A stretch of 64,000 nt of DNA from assembly GCF_027943255.1 (NCBI RefSeq), contig NC_072893.1, forward strand, positions 44,290,001 through 44,354,000, in the 5' to 3' direction. Position 1 is the stretch's first letter, and every line of letters begins with the position of its first letter. The notes beneath the pieces are model-generated. The model made no database searches, was not told the DNA's origin, and worked only from the letters and a program-made list of their open reading frames with translations. This stretch comes from Anastrepha obliqua (taxonomy: Eukaryota > Arthropoda > Insecta > Diptera > Tephritidae). Shown piece by piece: positions 35,638 to 47,515 of this stretch. The position numbers and the translations under genes were made by a program.

Positions 35638-35955
35638 TCTGCTTACAGAAAATTGGCGCTCATAGGAGTTAGGCCGTGTTGCGCCTCCAATTTGAAGTGA
35701 ATTTCTTGATATCACTCTACAAGTGGTAAGACGTTTAGTTATATGCCGTCTCCTTATGGCAGATAACTCTTTATGAGAAGTTTTTTCATGCAGAAATACA
35801 CACCGACGCTTGTCATTGTCTGCCGAAGACCAACCGTTATTAGTAAAAATTTTTCTAACATTCGATATTTCATGCCCGTAGTAGGTTTTGAACCTGGTAT
35901 CAACCAAATGGTAGTCAGTGCAATACCTCTCGTTCATGGCGACCACGTATGTTGG
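35638..35955 (-). repeat. tRNA-derived SINE, divergent minus-strand copy
   Basis: In reverse it shows a tRNA-like head (gtggtcgccatgaacgag, then aggttcaaaacctac as B box). The body has gtgtatttctgcatgaaaa, cttctcataaag and the tail gagcgccaattt. It is clearly more diverged than the copies at 21595 and 36060. Confidence 0.6.
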
Positions 35956-36059
35956 TGGGCTTAAATTAAATTACAGGTATCAGCTTGATTGTAATAACAG
36001 TCGCCGACCGTGCAGGGTGGCAGCTGGAAAGCAAAGGGAAAAATCATTCAGCATTTTAC

Positions 36060-36370
36060 GGCGGCCGCCATAGCCAAATGGGTTGATGCGTTACTATCAT
36101 TCGGGAGTGCTTAGGTTCGAATCTCCTCGTATGAAACAGCAAAAAGATAACAAAACTTGTTTCTAATAGTGGTCGCCCCTCAGCTGGCAATGGCAAACCT
36201 TTGAGTGAATTTCTGCCATGAAAAACCTACTCATAAAAACCTATTTGCGGTTCGGAGTCGGCTTAAGCTGTAGGTCTCTCCATTTGTGTAACAGCAATAA
36301 GATACACGCCAGAAATAGGAGGCACACGGCCAAGCACTTAACCGAAGTATACGCGCCAATTATTTATTTG
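36060..36370 (+). repeat. tRNA-derived SINE, full-length copy
   Basis: The head gcggccgccatagccaaat, an A-box-like gggttgatgcgttac and the B-box-like taggttcgaatctcc give a polymerase III internal promoter. The body has ggcaatggcaaacct, gtgaatttctgccatgaaaa and tgcggttcggagtcggc, and the tail ends atacgcgccaattatttatt. It is the best reference copy in the window. It is not a functional tRNA because the arms do not close. Confidence 0.75.
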
Positions 36371-36713
36371 ACAAACACATACACCAGTGGGGTCGCTAAC
36401 TTCAGAACATAACACAAAGAGGCGCAAAGCGGAAACACCTCACAGATGGCAATACCCAAAAGCGATTTTTAAAAATTGACTTTGTTGAAAAAGGAAAATA
36501 TCACTGAGTGGTGCTGATAGGCATTAAAAGTACTGAAGGTGTTTTTAGTGATCCATAGCTCACAATACAAGCATTGCATTGGTGAGAGAATTAGCCTGCA
36601 AAAAATTGCGTGTTTCCTATTTCTTCAAGCGAGTTGAATGTTACAGCGGTCCAAAATGGAGTTAAATAAATTGAAAATTCATTACATTGTTCAGCACCAC
36701 TATGTTCAAACTA

Positions 36714-37609
36714 AAGGGTGATCAGATTGGAGGTATCATACTTTCACCAATAGGATTTTTTGACAGATCACGCGTGACTAATGCCAAACTAAATTCATAA
36801 TTTTATTAGTATTTATTGGCATTTCGCCATGCAAACACTTACTTCTCAACCACGTTTACGAATTTCGTACAATTTCGAAAATCGACGCTCTGTTAAAAGT
36901 GTTCAACGCGCGCTCAGGCCCACTTATGAGGCTCAGCGATAAGGCCCATTTTTGGGTTATTGGCTAGAACAATAAGCAAACTTGTTGTGTTTGTACTGAA
37001 AAACCACATGAATACATTCAAGAATAGCCATTACTTCCATTGAAAACAAACATTTGGTGCAGCCTATGGGCTGGAGGTATAGATGGCCCTCAAAGACGAA
37101 AATACGAGGCTAGAGCCAATGTGACAGTGTCACGCCACGACAAACGACATTTTGATGCCGATGCTGGAAATTGAAGCCCGTGATCTCCACAACATTTGAT
37201 TCCAACAAGACGGTGGACGGCGCTACTTGCCATCCAGTCCTTTACTGCGTCGACGTTCCTGTGAGCAATTTATCTCTCGTCTCGGCCCAGTGGATTTGCC
37301 ACCTGGCAAATTTATTATTTATGAAGGTATGTAAAGTATGTATAAATGCTTTGTGAATAAACCAGTTCGATTGAGACATGCATTAGAAGCCAGATGCCGA
37401 CCGAAGTCCTCCAGTGAATCATTCGAAATTTTAGTTTACGGATGGCCGAATTACGGTGCAGTTGCAGCTAACATTTGAAAGGAATTATCATTAAAAAATA
37501 AGTGTCATGAATGATTCACACACAAAAATAATAAAGATTGCCCAATTAATTAGAACTTTCCTTGTATTATTCCAATTTAAAATGCGATACCTTTGAATTG
37601 GTCACCCTT
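36714..37609 (+). mobile_element. degenerate DD41D mariner, third subfamily, copy 1
   Basis: The ends aagggtgatcagattgg and ccttgaattggtcaccctt-like sequence pair as inverted repeats; TA precedes the left end (36712-36713). Transposase traces on the + strand include an N-terminal M-Q-T-L-T-S-like start near 36829, N-K-Q-T-C-like core sequence near 36970, and D-G-A-T-C-H near 37218. The C-terminal V-Y-G-W-P-N-Y-G-A-V block lies near 37435. Multiple stops and deletions. A related, longer copy lies at 61887. Confidence 0.7.
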
Positions 37610-37679
37610 TGCAACTCTGATTATCGGTGAGTTCGTTTGATTCCACAAATGAATAGCCAGATCACATGAATGCTTGCCC

Positions 37680-38403
37680 GGGAGCCAGGGTTCGATTTTG
37701 GACTGCGCTTTTATACCGTTAAATTCTTGACTATACTTATGATTTAGCTTTCATGGATAACGAAAGTGAACGTCAGCTGGGGCACCCGCGGTGGGTGTGA
37801 TTGTGGGAGGGTACGAAACGTGTCGAAAACAAATTTCTACCAACTCATTTTATACCGGCTGAAATTTTTTGTGTGTATTGTTGACATTTAGTAGAATAAA
37901 AAAAAAAGTCAGCTGCGCCGTAGAGGGGGGAACACACGTCAGCTGAACAGGTGAACTTGTAAAAAAATTGAAAAGTAAAACTACTTTATGCCGATTGAAA
38001 TTTTTTTAAGTAATTTTGGACACATATGAAAATATTATAATGATGGTCAGCTGCGTTTATAGCGGTGGGAAGGCCGTCAGCCGAAGCAAGAATATATCAC
38101 GGCGTTCAGCTGACGTATTTCCCCCTTTCTACGGCGCAGCTGACTTTTTTTTTATTCTACTAAATGTCAACAATACACACAAAAAATTTCAGCCGGTATA
38201 AAATGAGTTGTAGAAATTTTCTTTCGACACGTTTTTTTTTTAATTCTACTAAGTGTCAACAATACAAAAAAAAATTTCAGCCGGTATTAAATGAGTTGTT
38301 AAAAAAATTTTTTCGACACGTTTCGCAGCATCCCAGGCCTGTACCCACCGCGACTGGACCAGCTCGGCATGAAATGATGTGGTCAAAATGACCCCTGGCT
38401 CCC
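37680..38403. mobile_element. foldback element with long complex inverted arms
   Basis: The left arm (37680-37948) and right arm (38104-38403) are reverse complements over most of their length. Shared landmarks are gggagccaggg ends, ccgcggtgggt, aacgtgtcgaaa, taccggctgaaatttttt, tattgttgacat, agtcagctgcgccgtaga and cgtcagctgaac. The right arm contains an extra tandem copy of an approximately 85-base unit (about 38153-38242 and 38243-38325). The central 155 bases are non-coding. At least six CAGCTG palindromes occur across the element. No transposase is present and the superfamily is unknown. Confidence 0.75.
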
Positions 38404-40560
38404 AGACTATTGTATTCTATCATTTATGCTCCGTCTCAAATCACTTAATTTTAGGCCTTATGCTAGGGACTATTTATGCTAGGGATTGAGACGATTCGGG
38501 TATTCAGTAACTTGCCGTCACAAAATGTTCACCAAATCTGGCCTTAAAAACCAATAGAGGCAATCAGCTAACAAAGAAAACTTATTAATTAATTGAAATG
38601 AACTTGAAATACTTATTTTAAGAAACATTTCAGTCGCATAATTCACCGAAAAACTTTTACAGAAACATGCTTTATAATTCTATTTTGCAAGTTTTTTATG
38701 TGAATCGATTATTCCAGGTGAAAGTGTCAGCAATAGAATAATACTATAGCATCCTTGAGACATCATGAGACACAACTCCTGCTGAAGAGGCCGGGGCAAT
38801 TATGGCACCTTGGGAGTAGTCAATAGCGCGTATTACTTCTTTGCTGTCATATTTTTTATGAAAACTGAAAATATTTTTTTGTAATAATGTATACTTTACC
38901 CCCCCTCGCAACGCAGTTATGTTTATGCGTGACTAGTAAACTGCAAATATTTTTCAAAGCGCTAGGCCGTCTCACTGAAGGGAAATTACCATTTCCTATG
39001 CAGCCTTAGTATAAGTTACTTGAAAGGAAGTATAGGACGGAAATAAACTGAAATGGCGGAACAATTTAGTGCCATATATCTGTGTATGTTCTGTGCATAA
39101 ATGTTTATTGTAAATATTTAATCCAGAGTTCAAATAGAATTCTAGATTTCTAAGTGGAATTATCATGCGATTTAAATTTTTAGATAAAGTCACAGCACAA
39201 TCATTTCGGAAATATAAAAAAATTCTGAAAATATTTTCTTCACACAAACATGGTCTTCCGCGCATTGTAAAGCGGTCAGTATTTTCCTACGGGCATTTTT
39301 ATAAGATAAACAAATTTCTTTTTATTTATATTCATTGAAATTTGAGCTTCATTTTTCCATTATTTCTTATAAAATAAAATAGTAATTCTCCATATTTTTC
39401 TTTATATGTTAAATGTTCAATGACGAAGTGGATACTGTTTTTTGAAACTAGAAACTAGACTGGCTAGTCTGTAAAATAACAACTGGTCTAAAAATGAGAT
39501 TGCGCCGCTGAAAGTCCTTATTTATGACTAGGGACTGCTTATTGCTTACTGAATACCGGCATTAATTTTACTATTTTACTAAAACGTGCGCGGGTATATA
39601 AATTTCGATCTGTACTGAGTTCAGCTCTCCTTACGTGTTTTCTCTAATCCCAAATCGTTATTTGGCAAGATCTCGAAAATTACATGACAGAAAAAAAGTA
39701 TGTTAACTTTCGAGCTCAGCCGATTTTTCATAGGAATCGGATGTTTTGGTTTTTGGGGTAAACAACTCAACAATTACTTGTAAACCACTGTAATTTGAGG
39801 AGTTACATACGTCCAGAATTTTATAATTTTTCAATTTTTTTACAGATTATTATTCTTTATAGTTTTAGGTGTATTTCTGTGGAAGTTGATTGTAAACATT
39901 CCCCAAAGATACAAAGTTATGGTAGAAAGTGTAACTATCCGACTAGAGTTTGATGCGCGAGTTTGACCTCGAGCGAAATGCACTTGAAAGTTTAAACACG
40001 TTTTTCTCGAAACTACCTTTTCCAGCATGAGCTACCTCATAACTCACACATTTTTTAATATTTTTTGATGCGGTTTTTTCTTGAAATATACGAAATTGTT
40101 TTCTTTATAGATTTAATTTTTGATATTTTTATTAAAACAATTTATTAACATAATTAAAGTGTGACATTTATGACGTAAAACGCATACTTTTTTAAAATGC
40201 CGTAAATTGCAAAATGTTTCGAAATTCAAAAATCCAGCTCGACAGACTATGCCTGCAACTTTATTTTACAAGAATTTTTTTTTACTTTTTACAGATCCAT
40301 CAACATTTCAAGGAGAAATGATGCAGGCCGTGGAGCAACTTTTGAAGTGAAACTTCTTAGGCGTTGATGGTCGAGCGAGAATGGAGAGTAAAATTTTAAA
40401 GCCATGCAACGTTTCGGGCATTTTCGTTCCGCGAGAGAGAAAAGAGATATAACGTAGAGGAAAAGGAGAGAGAGAGCTATACCTTATATACATCTTAGAT
40501 ACACTTTAGGCTATTTTTCCTGAATTTCTCCTTGTGGTTGCTAATTTGTTGTGAGAAATA
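38404..40560. other. no recognisable gene
   Basis: Unassigned AT-rich DNA. A TATA box with an initiator-like tcagctc about 28 bases downstream (39595-39627) is noted in the findings. ORFs are under 90 codons and motif-free. Confidence 0.45.
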
Positions 40561-40564
40561 AGAC

Positions 40565-40735
40565 TGCCTACTTTTCGGCGCTTGTTTGTTGGGTCAAACT
40601 TGTAGGAAATATATATTTGTTGCCTACTTTTTGGCGTTATATTTCCTTGGTGCCTACTGTTTGGGGCATTTTTTGGTCCCAATTTTTTTGGCGTTTTGGT
40701 TTTGGTGCCACTTTTTGGCGCTTATTTCCGTTTCC
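40565..40735 (+). repeat. degenerate direct repeats of a tttttggcg motif
   Basis: Five near-copies of a cctactttttggcg-like unit occur at irregular spacing (about 40569, 40623, 40652, 40684 and 40709). They could be a decayed tandem array or a retroelement end; the origin is unknown. Confidence 0.5.
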
Positions 40736-42754
40736 TGGCTAGTGCTTGTGCGTACTATAAAGTCCATCCATTCCATCCATTCCGGCGTCGGATTTATTGG
40801 TATTGCCTTGCGGTAATTTGTGCCGTTGCTATGGTTCTGGAATCGCTGCGTTTGTGTGGGCGATAAACGCTCGGAGTAGTGCACGTTGTTGCCACGATTT
40901 GTGTCCGGCGTTTACCTACACCGGTCGACCTTCCCCGTTTTTTGGAAATTCTGTCTATTTGTATTCTCTGCAAATGTTGTGAATTTATTTTGATATATTC
41001 TTTCTCGGTCTCTGTATCATTCTCTCTCGGGTCTCTCCCTCTTTCTTTGTGTGCCTTGAAAGTTTCACTTCTGTTATGTATACTACGCTACACGCACTTT
41101 TTTCCATTATACTTTGAGTCAAGTGATTTTTTATATATATTACTAAATTTTCTAAAGAAAAATTAAAATAAAGTTTAAGTACTAATAAGTAATTTATACA
41201 ATTTTTATATTTATTTAAATTGTTATCACTAACAGTTTTTCTTTTAGCGCACTTTTGTTGCTGCTGAACGTATTTAACCCCTTAAGTATCTTTATAAAGT
41301 TTTTTTTTTTATTAGTGAAATACTACTTGGTTTTGTCATGCTTTGCTCCAATAACTTGATTTTTATACCCCCATTGAAAATTAACGATCTTTGTAAATGC
41401 TCCTTCATTTCCTTTCAAATGTCCTAATGGATTTTTTTTTTATTTTCTGCTTTTTCTTCTTGTTTTCTTAATATACTTAGAAGAAAATAGTAACACATTC
41501 ACACTAATAGTGAAATTTTTCCCTAATTTTTAGTGTTCTCGTATTATCAGCACCAGTAATTTACAATACCAGCGACCTGCGATAGCGAAATTTGTGCGCA
41601 TTTTCGCGTTAAATAGAAAATTCACTATTCATAGCTGCAGCTCCTTTGAAATTTGCTAAGTTTCTTGACTGTCTGGCTGGCGCAAGTGGGTCAGTTGCAG
41701 AATAAATACCTGCACGTACCTACATTTGTACATATGTATGTATGTATGTATGTGTACTTAGTGAACAAACACTTCCACAAACGAAACTAGGAGAAGGCTT
41801 TCGGGGCCGATAGCGTTGCACACAACTTAAAACTAGTACAAAATCACTTACCGCCATGTTTGTAGAATAAAAAGAAGCAAATGTACCAGCGAGTGCGAAA
41901 GCACAAGCACGGACGGGTACGTGTAGGGGAGCGTAAGTATTTTTAGACTTCATAAACATTTACTTTCATGTTTTGTGATTCCTTATCTGTACAACAATAA
42001 TACATTTAACAAAATACATTTTCGTGTTTCGTGCAAGGGACACGAAGACCTTCCGTTTCTACTGCCGTTTTGCTCGCTACTGAATGCTAAGTGCATACAA
42101 TTTTTGAGTGCTAAACTAACTGCGAAATATGCGAAAAGTGTGCAACGAACGAGAAGAGAAGAAAGGGGCACAGGCATACGGTGCTATGTGGGTCTGTGAG
42201 TAGATGAGGTGCATGAACACGGAAAACAATAATAAAATCTAACTGACAGTGAAAGCGAACTTATGTATGAAGAGAGCTGAGATAGGAGAGCTGAATTGTT
42301 GAAAAGGCTACTGAGCGTTACAAGTAGTTGTGTTTTTGTTATGCACTGGCGGCTTTTCACGTATTTTGTTAAAGTGTCGGGCGATGTGAACGCAGTCCTC
42401 GGTGGATGGAAGGAGGATGCCATGTTGGCAAAAGTGGTGCTGGTGCATGTAAAGGTGGACTTGTTTTATGTGTCTGTGTGTGTGTGTGTGTGAGCGTATG
42501 TGCACTTTTACATTTTAGCACACTTTACATAAACAACGAACGAGCGAGTTGAGTGCATATACGAAAGACGCTTTTTCTAATAAAAAAGAACACAAGAAAC
42601 AAAAATATAGAATATCCCAAATATTTAGCAAATTAATTTCATTTATGTTGAGGTATTCTCTAAAACGATCAATACATGGCTTGGAAAAAGTTTCCACAAA
42701 TTTTCGTGGCACTTTTACCAATTTTAATTTGCTAAGAGTTTTGATTAACTGAAG
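40736..42754. other. no recognisable gene
   Basis: It includes a TATG microsatellite (about 41731-41752) and a GT run (42472-42492). Several ORFs of 60-95 codons lack motifs. No transposon ends are recognised. Confidence 0.45.
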
Positions 42755-43456
42755 TGATCCCGGTGGTCTAGAGCTCGAAAATTTAAGGTATTTTCAGGAA
42801 CTTTTTTACAATAAAAAAAATAAAACACGATATTTAAATTGTTTAGCCTTTTTATTTAACTTCTTTTACATACAAAAATGAAAAAAAATTTTGTTTAATT
42901 TAAATAATTTTAAAAATGGCGCTGAAGTTGACCCTCCCGAAAAATTGGACCTGGACGGTGTTGTCCATTTCGGCTCTTCTATTTATCTGAAACACAAAAA
43001 CCAAAAAAATTATTATTCAGTATGACTGTAGCTATGTCCCGTACTAGAATAAAAAAAACAAAAATTTGACAAAATGGTGCGGTTTTGAATTTGACTCTCT
43101 AAAAATCGGTTTTTTCAGTTTTTTAATAAAAAAGTATGAATGATTTAAATTAGTAATATGATTCTAGTACGGGAAATTGCCATGGAACAACATATTAAAA
43201 TTTAAGACGATTCGGTTAAATATTTTTTATTTTTTTTGACAACACACGGCCGAAAAAAGTCGTTTTGAGATAAATGAGTTTGAAGTTTGAGGTACAGAAA
43301 GGCGTGGGCCGCTCTCTACCTATTTAATGGGCTGTAGAAGCTATAATATTGGGAATTTCAGCATAAAAATTACACAGTATATTTTTAAAATACTACACTT
43401 TCGAAATATTGAAAAAACAAAAAATCGATTTTTTGAAATTTCTAGACCACCGGGTC
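42755..43456. mobile_element. long non-autonomous element related to 28864-29734
   Basis: The ends cccggtggtctaga (42759) and tctagaccaccggg (43441) are perfect inverted repeats of 14 bases. The right subterminal aaatcgattttttg and the internal gagtttgaagtttgagg are shared with the element at 28864. There is no coding capacity. The flanking duplication could not be defined. Confidence 0.6.
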
Positions 43457-43459
43457 CCC

Positions 43460-44854
43460 GTAAGAAGAATGAGGGCACCGAGGATTGAATCATTATAGCC
43501 GAGTGAGTTCTCTAACGGATCTATTTATATAAGCTTGATAGCTCGTGGGGCTTTTAGCACTCAGCTATGTCCGCTAATGGTCCTTTAAAAAAGGGGAACT
43601 TTTGTAATGGTCTTCTTAAGGAAATAACTTCTTAAGGCGATGTGGTCGTGCATGCGGCTAAGCACCATTAAAAATAATCCGCACAGGGAGGAATGCAACG
43701 AGGGGACAATCCCGGACCATGTGACCTGGGGGTTCCGTACAGGGAGAGCCAACTCGAGTTAAGAGACCATGGCAAGAAGAAGCGGGTAAGGTTTGTTAGA
43801 ACTCACTAATAAGGGGTCGCGAATCAATTTTTTTTTTAACCAGACTCTTATAATTTATGTCTTAATTGTAACCCAATTTACCATTTAAAAGTTATAATTA
43901 TTAATTGAACCTTAAGACTTAAATATCAATAAATTTGTATTACCCATTAAAGGATGTTTAATGAGGAGGACAAAGTGTCTAAGAAAATGAGTCGGAATCA
44001 AAGTCAAATCGAGAAAAAAGAAGGCATCATTTTCTTTTGAAAATTTTTCCCATTATAAAACCAAAATCCCAAAGGAAAAACTAGGATGTTGTTGTGGAAC
44101 GTGTTATTTCAACAAGCTGGGTCCAGAGGGAGAGGGCTGTTAGATCAGTGCATTTTCCCCCCTTTAGTATATTTTATTAATTTAAATGAGTCAAAGTATT
44201 GTGCGATGTACCCTCACATGCCGTACATAATATATTGAAGTGAGGAGGTGGGATAGAGTGGGAGAGTGAAATCACTGTACTCGGAAGAAAGCAGTTGGCA
44301 TTGACCCCAGAAAAAATATTATCTATTCTATTATAAAGTAAAAGTTATTGATTCGAACAAAACTTATTTCGATTTCATTTACTATTCCACAACGACCTTG
44401 GAGTTGCATTTTGTTCTAAATGCGGCGAGGTGCAACAGCTGCTGCCTACTAAAACTTTGAAACTGCCTGCTAATTAGAAAGTCATTTTCTGCACACAAGC
44501 CTGCAAACAAAGCTCCATTGTATTGACTGGGAGAGATTCATGTACATATCTAGATCTATAAATACAATAATTTATGTTTCACAAAATAACTTACAAAACT
44601 ATTTACAATATTTTTTACTTCCTTTAAATGAACATACGGCAATGATTTTAATAGTCGTCTGCTGGAAAAGTAAGATAGATATTTATTCATAAAATTAATC
44701 ACCTATAATAAATTGTCCGTACTTTAAAACAAAAGTAATAAAATTGATTATCTTTTTCCTTTGAAAATAATTTACACCATTTAGAACATGAACTATTGCG
44801 GTATTACTAGAAAGTACAGCAGTATTGCTTTAACATTGGACATCGTCCTAGAAA
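43460..44854. other. no recognisable feature
   Basis: It contains a moderately GC-rich segment (about 43660-43780) with no readable protein. It is otherwise AT-rich and unassigned. Confidence 0.4.
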
Positions 44855-45830
44855 ATTTATTTATTTATTTATAAAAATTGACTTAAAGAGTAAGTCTTAT
44901 AAGCTAATTGTATACTCGTAGGTTGGTTATTTTAAGGAATGTGGTTATAAAAGATATTGAATCGGAGGTTGGGGAAGATAGATGCGTCATTGGATTAGAG
45001 TTGCTAAAGATTTGTGTTCTGCGGGCGGTGTATGATGGGCAATGAAGGAGGATATGGGGTATGGTACATCTTACGTCCGGTTCGCACCTGCACGTAGTTG
45101 AGTTGGTGTTGCTCATGAAATGTCCATGTGTAGTCGTAGTCGCAGGCGATGGAACAATGAGCTGTATGAGCTTTACGACGACATAGACATAGCGCAGCCA
45201 ATAAAGATCCAGCGGCTACGTTGGCTGGGTCATGTCGTCCGAATGGATACAAACGCTCCGGCTCTGAAAGTATTCGATGCGGTACGAGGTGGTGGTAGTA
45301 GAGGTAGTCCTCCTCTTTATGACGTCTAATCGGGTCACCCTATTTTTATTATTTTTTATAAAGTCCATTATGTGGGTTTTTGTATGGTTTACCTGTTGGT
45401 ACCAGTCAGTTGAGTTCCATGTATGGTACTGTTTGTTATCGAGATGTTTTTTTATATGTTTTTTTAATGTCGGTTAAGTTGAAGTTGTCTGACATTAGTG
45501 AATTTATTTCCAGTTATGTTGGCGTGTCCCGGCATCCAAATAAGTTTGATTTTAGGGTATTTCGCTATCATAATGTTTCTAATGGTGGTTGGATAATGCT
45601 CGCAGTTGTATATGTTTACTATTGCGTTGATGGCCGAAAGGGAATCAGAACATATTGAGAAGTTTTTGGTTTTGCTCTTTATTGTGTTTATAGCTTCGTA
45701 TATGACTATAATTTCTGCACAGTATGTTAAGCTATAGCTTAGTATGTTTCACATTTTATAACTTCGTTTTGTGAGGTTATGTTCTATGTAGTATTGTTGT
45801 CGATCTTAGATCCGTCTGAGTACGACCAAG
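44855..45830 (-). pseudogene. LINE (I-like) fragment: RNase H domain to 3' end, minus strand
   Basis: Reading the minus strand from 45825 down: S-D-G-S-K-I (RNase H start), S-L-S-A-I-N-A-I-V-N-I-Y (core, about 45640-45600), then W-M-P-G-H-A-N-I-T-G-N (about 45540-45508). After that comes a tail with W-N-S-T-D-W. Below the insert at 45129-45330 it resumes with T-T-C-R-C-E ... P-H-I-L-L-H-C-P-S-Y, a zinc-binding-like C-terminal block, stop near 44904. The 3' end carries an aataaataaataaa-type tail (44857-44873). Several stops and frameshifts. A 5'-truncated, dead copy. Confidence 0.65.
45129..45330 (+). pseudogene. fragment of another non-LTR ORF2 C-terminus inserted in the opposite direction
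   Basis: The + strand reads R-R-R-W-N-N-E-L-Y-E-L-Y, then I-K-I-Q-R-L-R-W-L-G-H-V-V-R-M and A-P-A-L-K-V-F-D, a block typical of the C-terminal region of fly non-LTR reverse transcriptases. It lies within the minus-strand LINE 44855-45830 and breaks its reading. There are no clear ends or target duplication. Confidence 0.6.
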
Positions 45831-45967
45831 AAAACGTTGTATTGTTTCCTTCTCATTTAACTTCTCATTTAACTGAAGGCTATTAAGCATTATGCAATTA
45901 CTTCTGGCTTAAAAAATCCATGAAACTTAAACTTTTTCTAGACGTAGAGTAACTTTCTGTGCATCTA

Positions 45968-46496
45968 CAGGGTGGGCCCAATAAGACCTACTAATGCTAC
46001 TACTTCTACTACTAGCAATATGCGCAGTTGCTCCATCTTGTTGAAACCACAAATTAAGATACTGCTCCGCCATTGGCCGCAAAAAGTTTTCAATCAATGT
46101 TCTGTAAGAAGCTCCTTAAATTGATTCCGGCGTTTCATCCTCATTTTCGAAAAAATATGGACCGATAACTCTAGTGGCCATAACACCGCACCAAACAGTA
46201 CATTTAGATGGGTGCAACTGATGTTGGTGTGTTGTCTTTGGATTTTCGGAGCCCCACAATCTACAGTTTTGTTTGTTGACTTAACCATTTAAATGGAAAT
46301 GCGCTTCATCCGACATCAAAACATTATTTAAAAAATCAATTTGGGTGTTTAACGGGTTGTGTTGTACTGTACAATTCCACAATAAATTTCCAACAATTCA
46401 ATTATAGCCTACAAAAAGAGAAAAATAAATAAGTATGTCTAAAAATAAAAAATTTATTTGAGATTGACCTTAGTATGTCTTATTTGGCCCACCCTG
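45968..46496 (-). mobile_element. internally deleted mariner-like element, further subfamily
   Basis: The ends cagggtgggcccaataag and cttatttggcccaccctg match over about 25 of 27 bases, with TA at 45966-45967 and 46497-46498. The minus strand keeps the core from S-D-E-A-H-F-H-L-N-G (first aspartate, about 46300) through N-K-Q-N-C-R-L-W and V-W-C-G-V to Q-Q-D-G-A-T-A-H (second aspartate, about 46030). The N-terminal region and third aspartate are missing. At least two stops. Dead. Confidence 0.8.
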
Positions 46497-46499
46497 TAC

Positions 46500-47039
46500 A
46501 TATCTCATATATACAGAAAAAAGCAAAAAACTTTCTATTAAAGTTTTCTTCCAAATTTTTCTCCATTTTCTGCACACCAAATTTTTCATAAACGAAATCA
46601 AAACACTTTCAGCTACAAATATTAATTGTGTAAGCCTAACTGTGGATGTGTGAACACCAAACTCAATGAATAATTTAAACCTTAACTGTCCACGCTAATT
46701 GGTCTGTTTGAATGTACTTTAGTCTGAGCCCTTTGACAGATGCAGCGATCAGCTCGGGAAATGATGTGGTAAACGAAACTTGCTGCATACTTACAGGCGG
46801 GAATGAAATTTATCGCAAGTCGCTTCGCCTAGTTCGTTCCGTCATTTATGTATTTTTGCATGTGGGTATAAAAACTTGTTTTTTGACGCCTAAATCATGG
46901 CAGCAAATCGTCACGGCTTTGAGCGGTCAAATTCATAGAAGGGTGTTTCAGCCACTATAGGAGAGCTCATATTGTTATGATGGCCACACAATACCTTATG
47001 GCGACAATAATAAATCAAATAGTACTAAAAGAAAATTTT
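46500..47039. other. no recognisable feature
   Basis: Unassigned. A + strand ORF of 82 codons (46712-46960) has no known motif. Confidence 0.4.
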
Positions 47040-47476
47040 TTAGGTATTAAATGAATGAATTTCTTTTTTCAAGCAAAAGTAATATTTTTTTCTATTTCTA
47101 ACAGTTCTGCACTGCTGCTGTTCGCAGCTTGTTCCGTTTCCTTTTTGGGAATGATTCAGGGTTTGTTTCAAAGCTTTCATACATTTACTCACTTTCCTCA
47201 ACTTATGATGTGTTGTGGATGTCTTCATTTTCATACTCATCCACCTGACTATTCCTAAATTTCCCTGGTTTCAAATTTCCACTTAAATTTCTATATTTCA
47301 TCTGATCCTTTAAAAAAGGAGAGACTGGAAGTATGGCCAAGTTGAAGAGATTTCTGATGCAGTGTCACCAGCATCACTAGACTTTGGCGTTGGAGTCTTC
47401 CGCAGTTCACTTCGGAATTGGTCGCGCAAATATTTCCATTTTTTTTTTTTGTAAATCTTCCTCTGAATAAAGAAAA
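47040..47476 (-). pseudogene. MADF (Myb/SANT-like) domain fragment, likely ORF of a PIF/Harbinger transposon
   Basis: On the minus strand, after an acceptor-like tttattcag (about 47485-47477), the frame reads K-K-W-K-Y-L-R-D-Q-F-R-S-E-L-R-K, then S-T-W-P-Y-F-Q-S-L-L-F-L. This is the second half of a MADF domain: the K-W-x-x-L-R-D-x-F helix and the closing W-x-Y-F. An acidic linker and a basic end with stops follow. PIF/Harbinger transposons carry a nuclease gene and a MADF-type gene, and a Harbinger nuclease relic lies next to this one on the other strand. The N-terminal half of the domain is not present. A host MADF pseudogene is the alternative. Confidence 0.6.
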
Positions 47477-47515
47477 TAAACAAATTTTTCATACAACAAA
47501 AATTTTAACAAAGGA

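Noticed and set aside
36060..36135. tRNA gene (also heads at 2030, 21595 and 57745)
   Set aside because: A- and B-box-like sequences are present, but acceptor and anticodon arms do not close; shared bodies show that these are SINEs.
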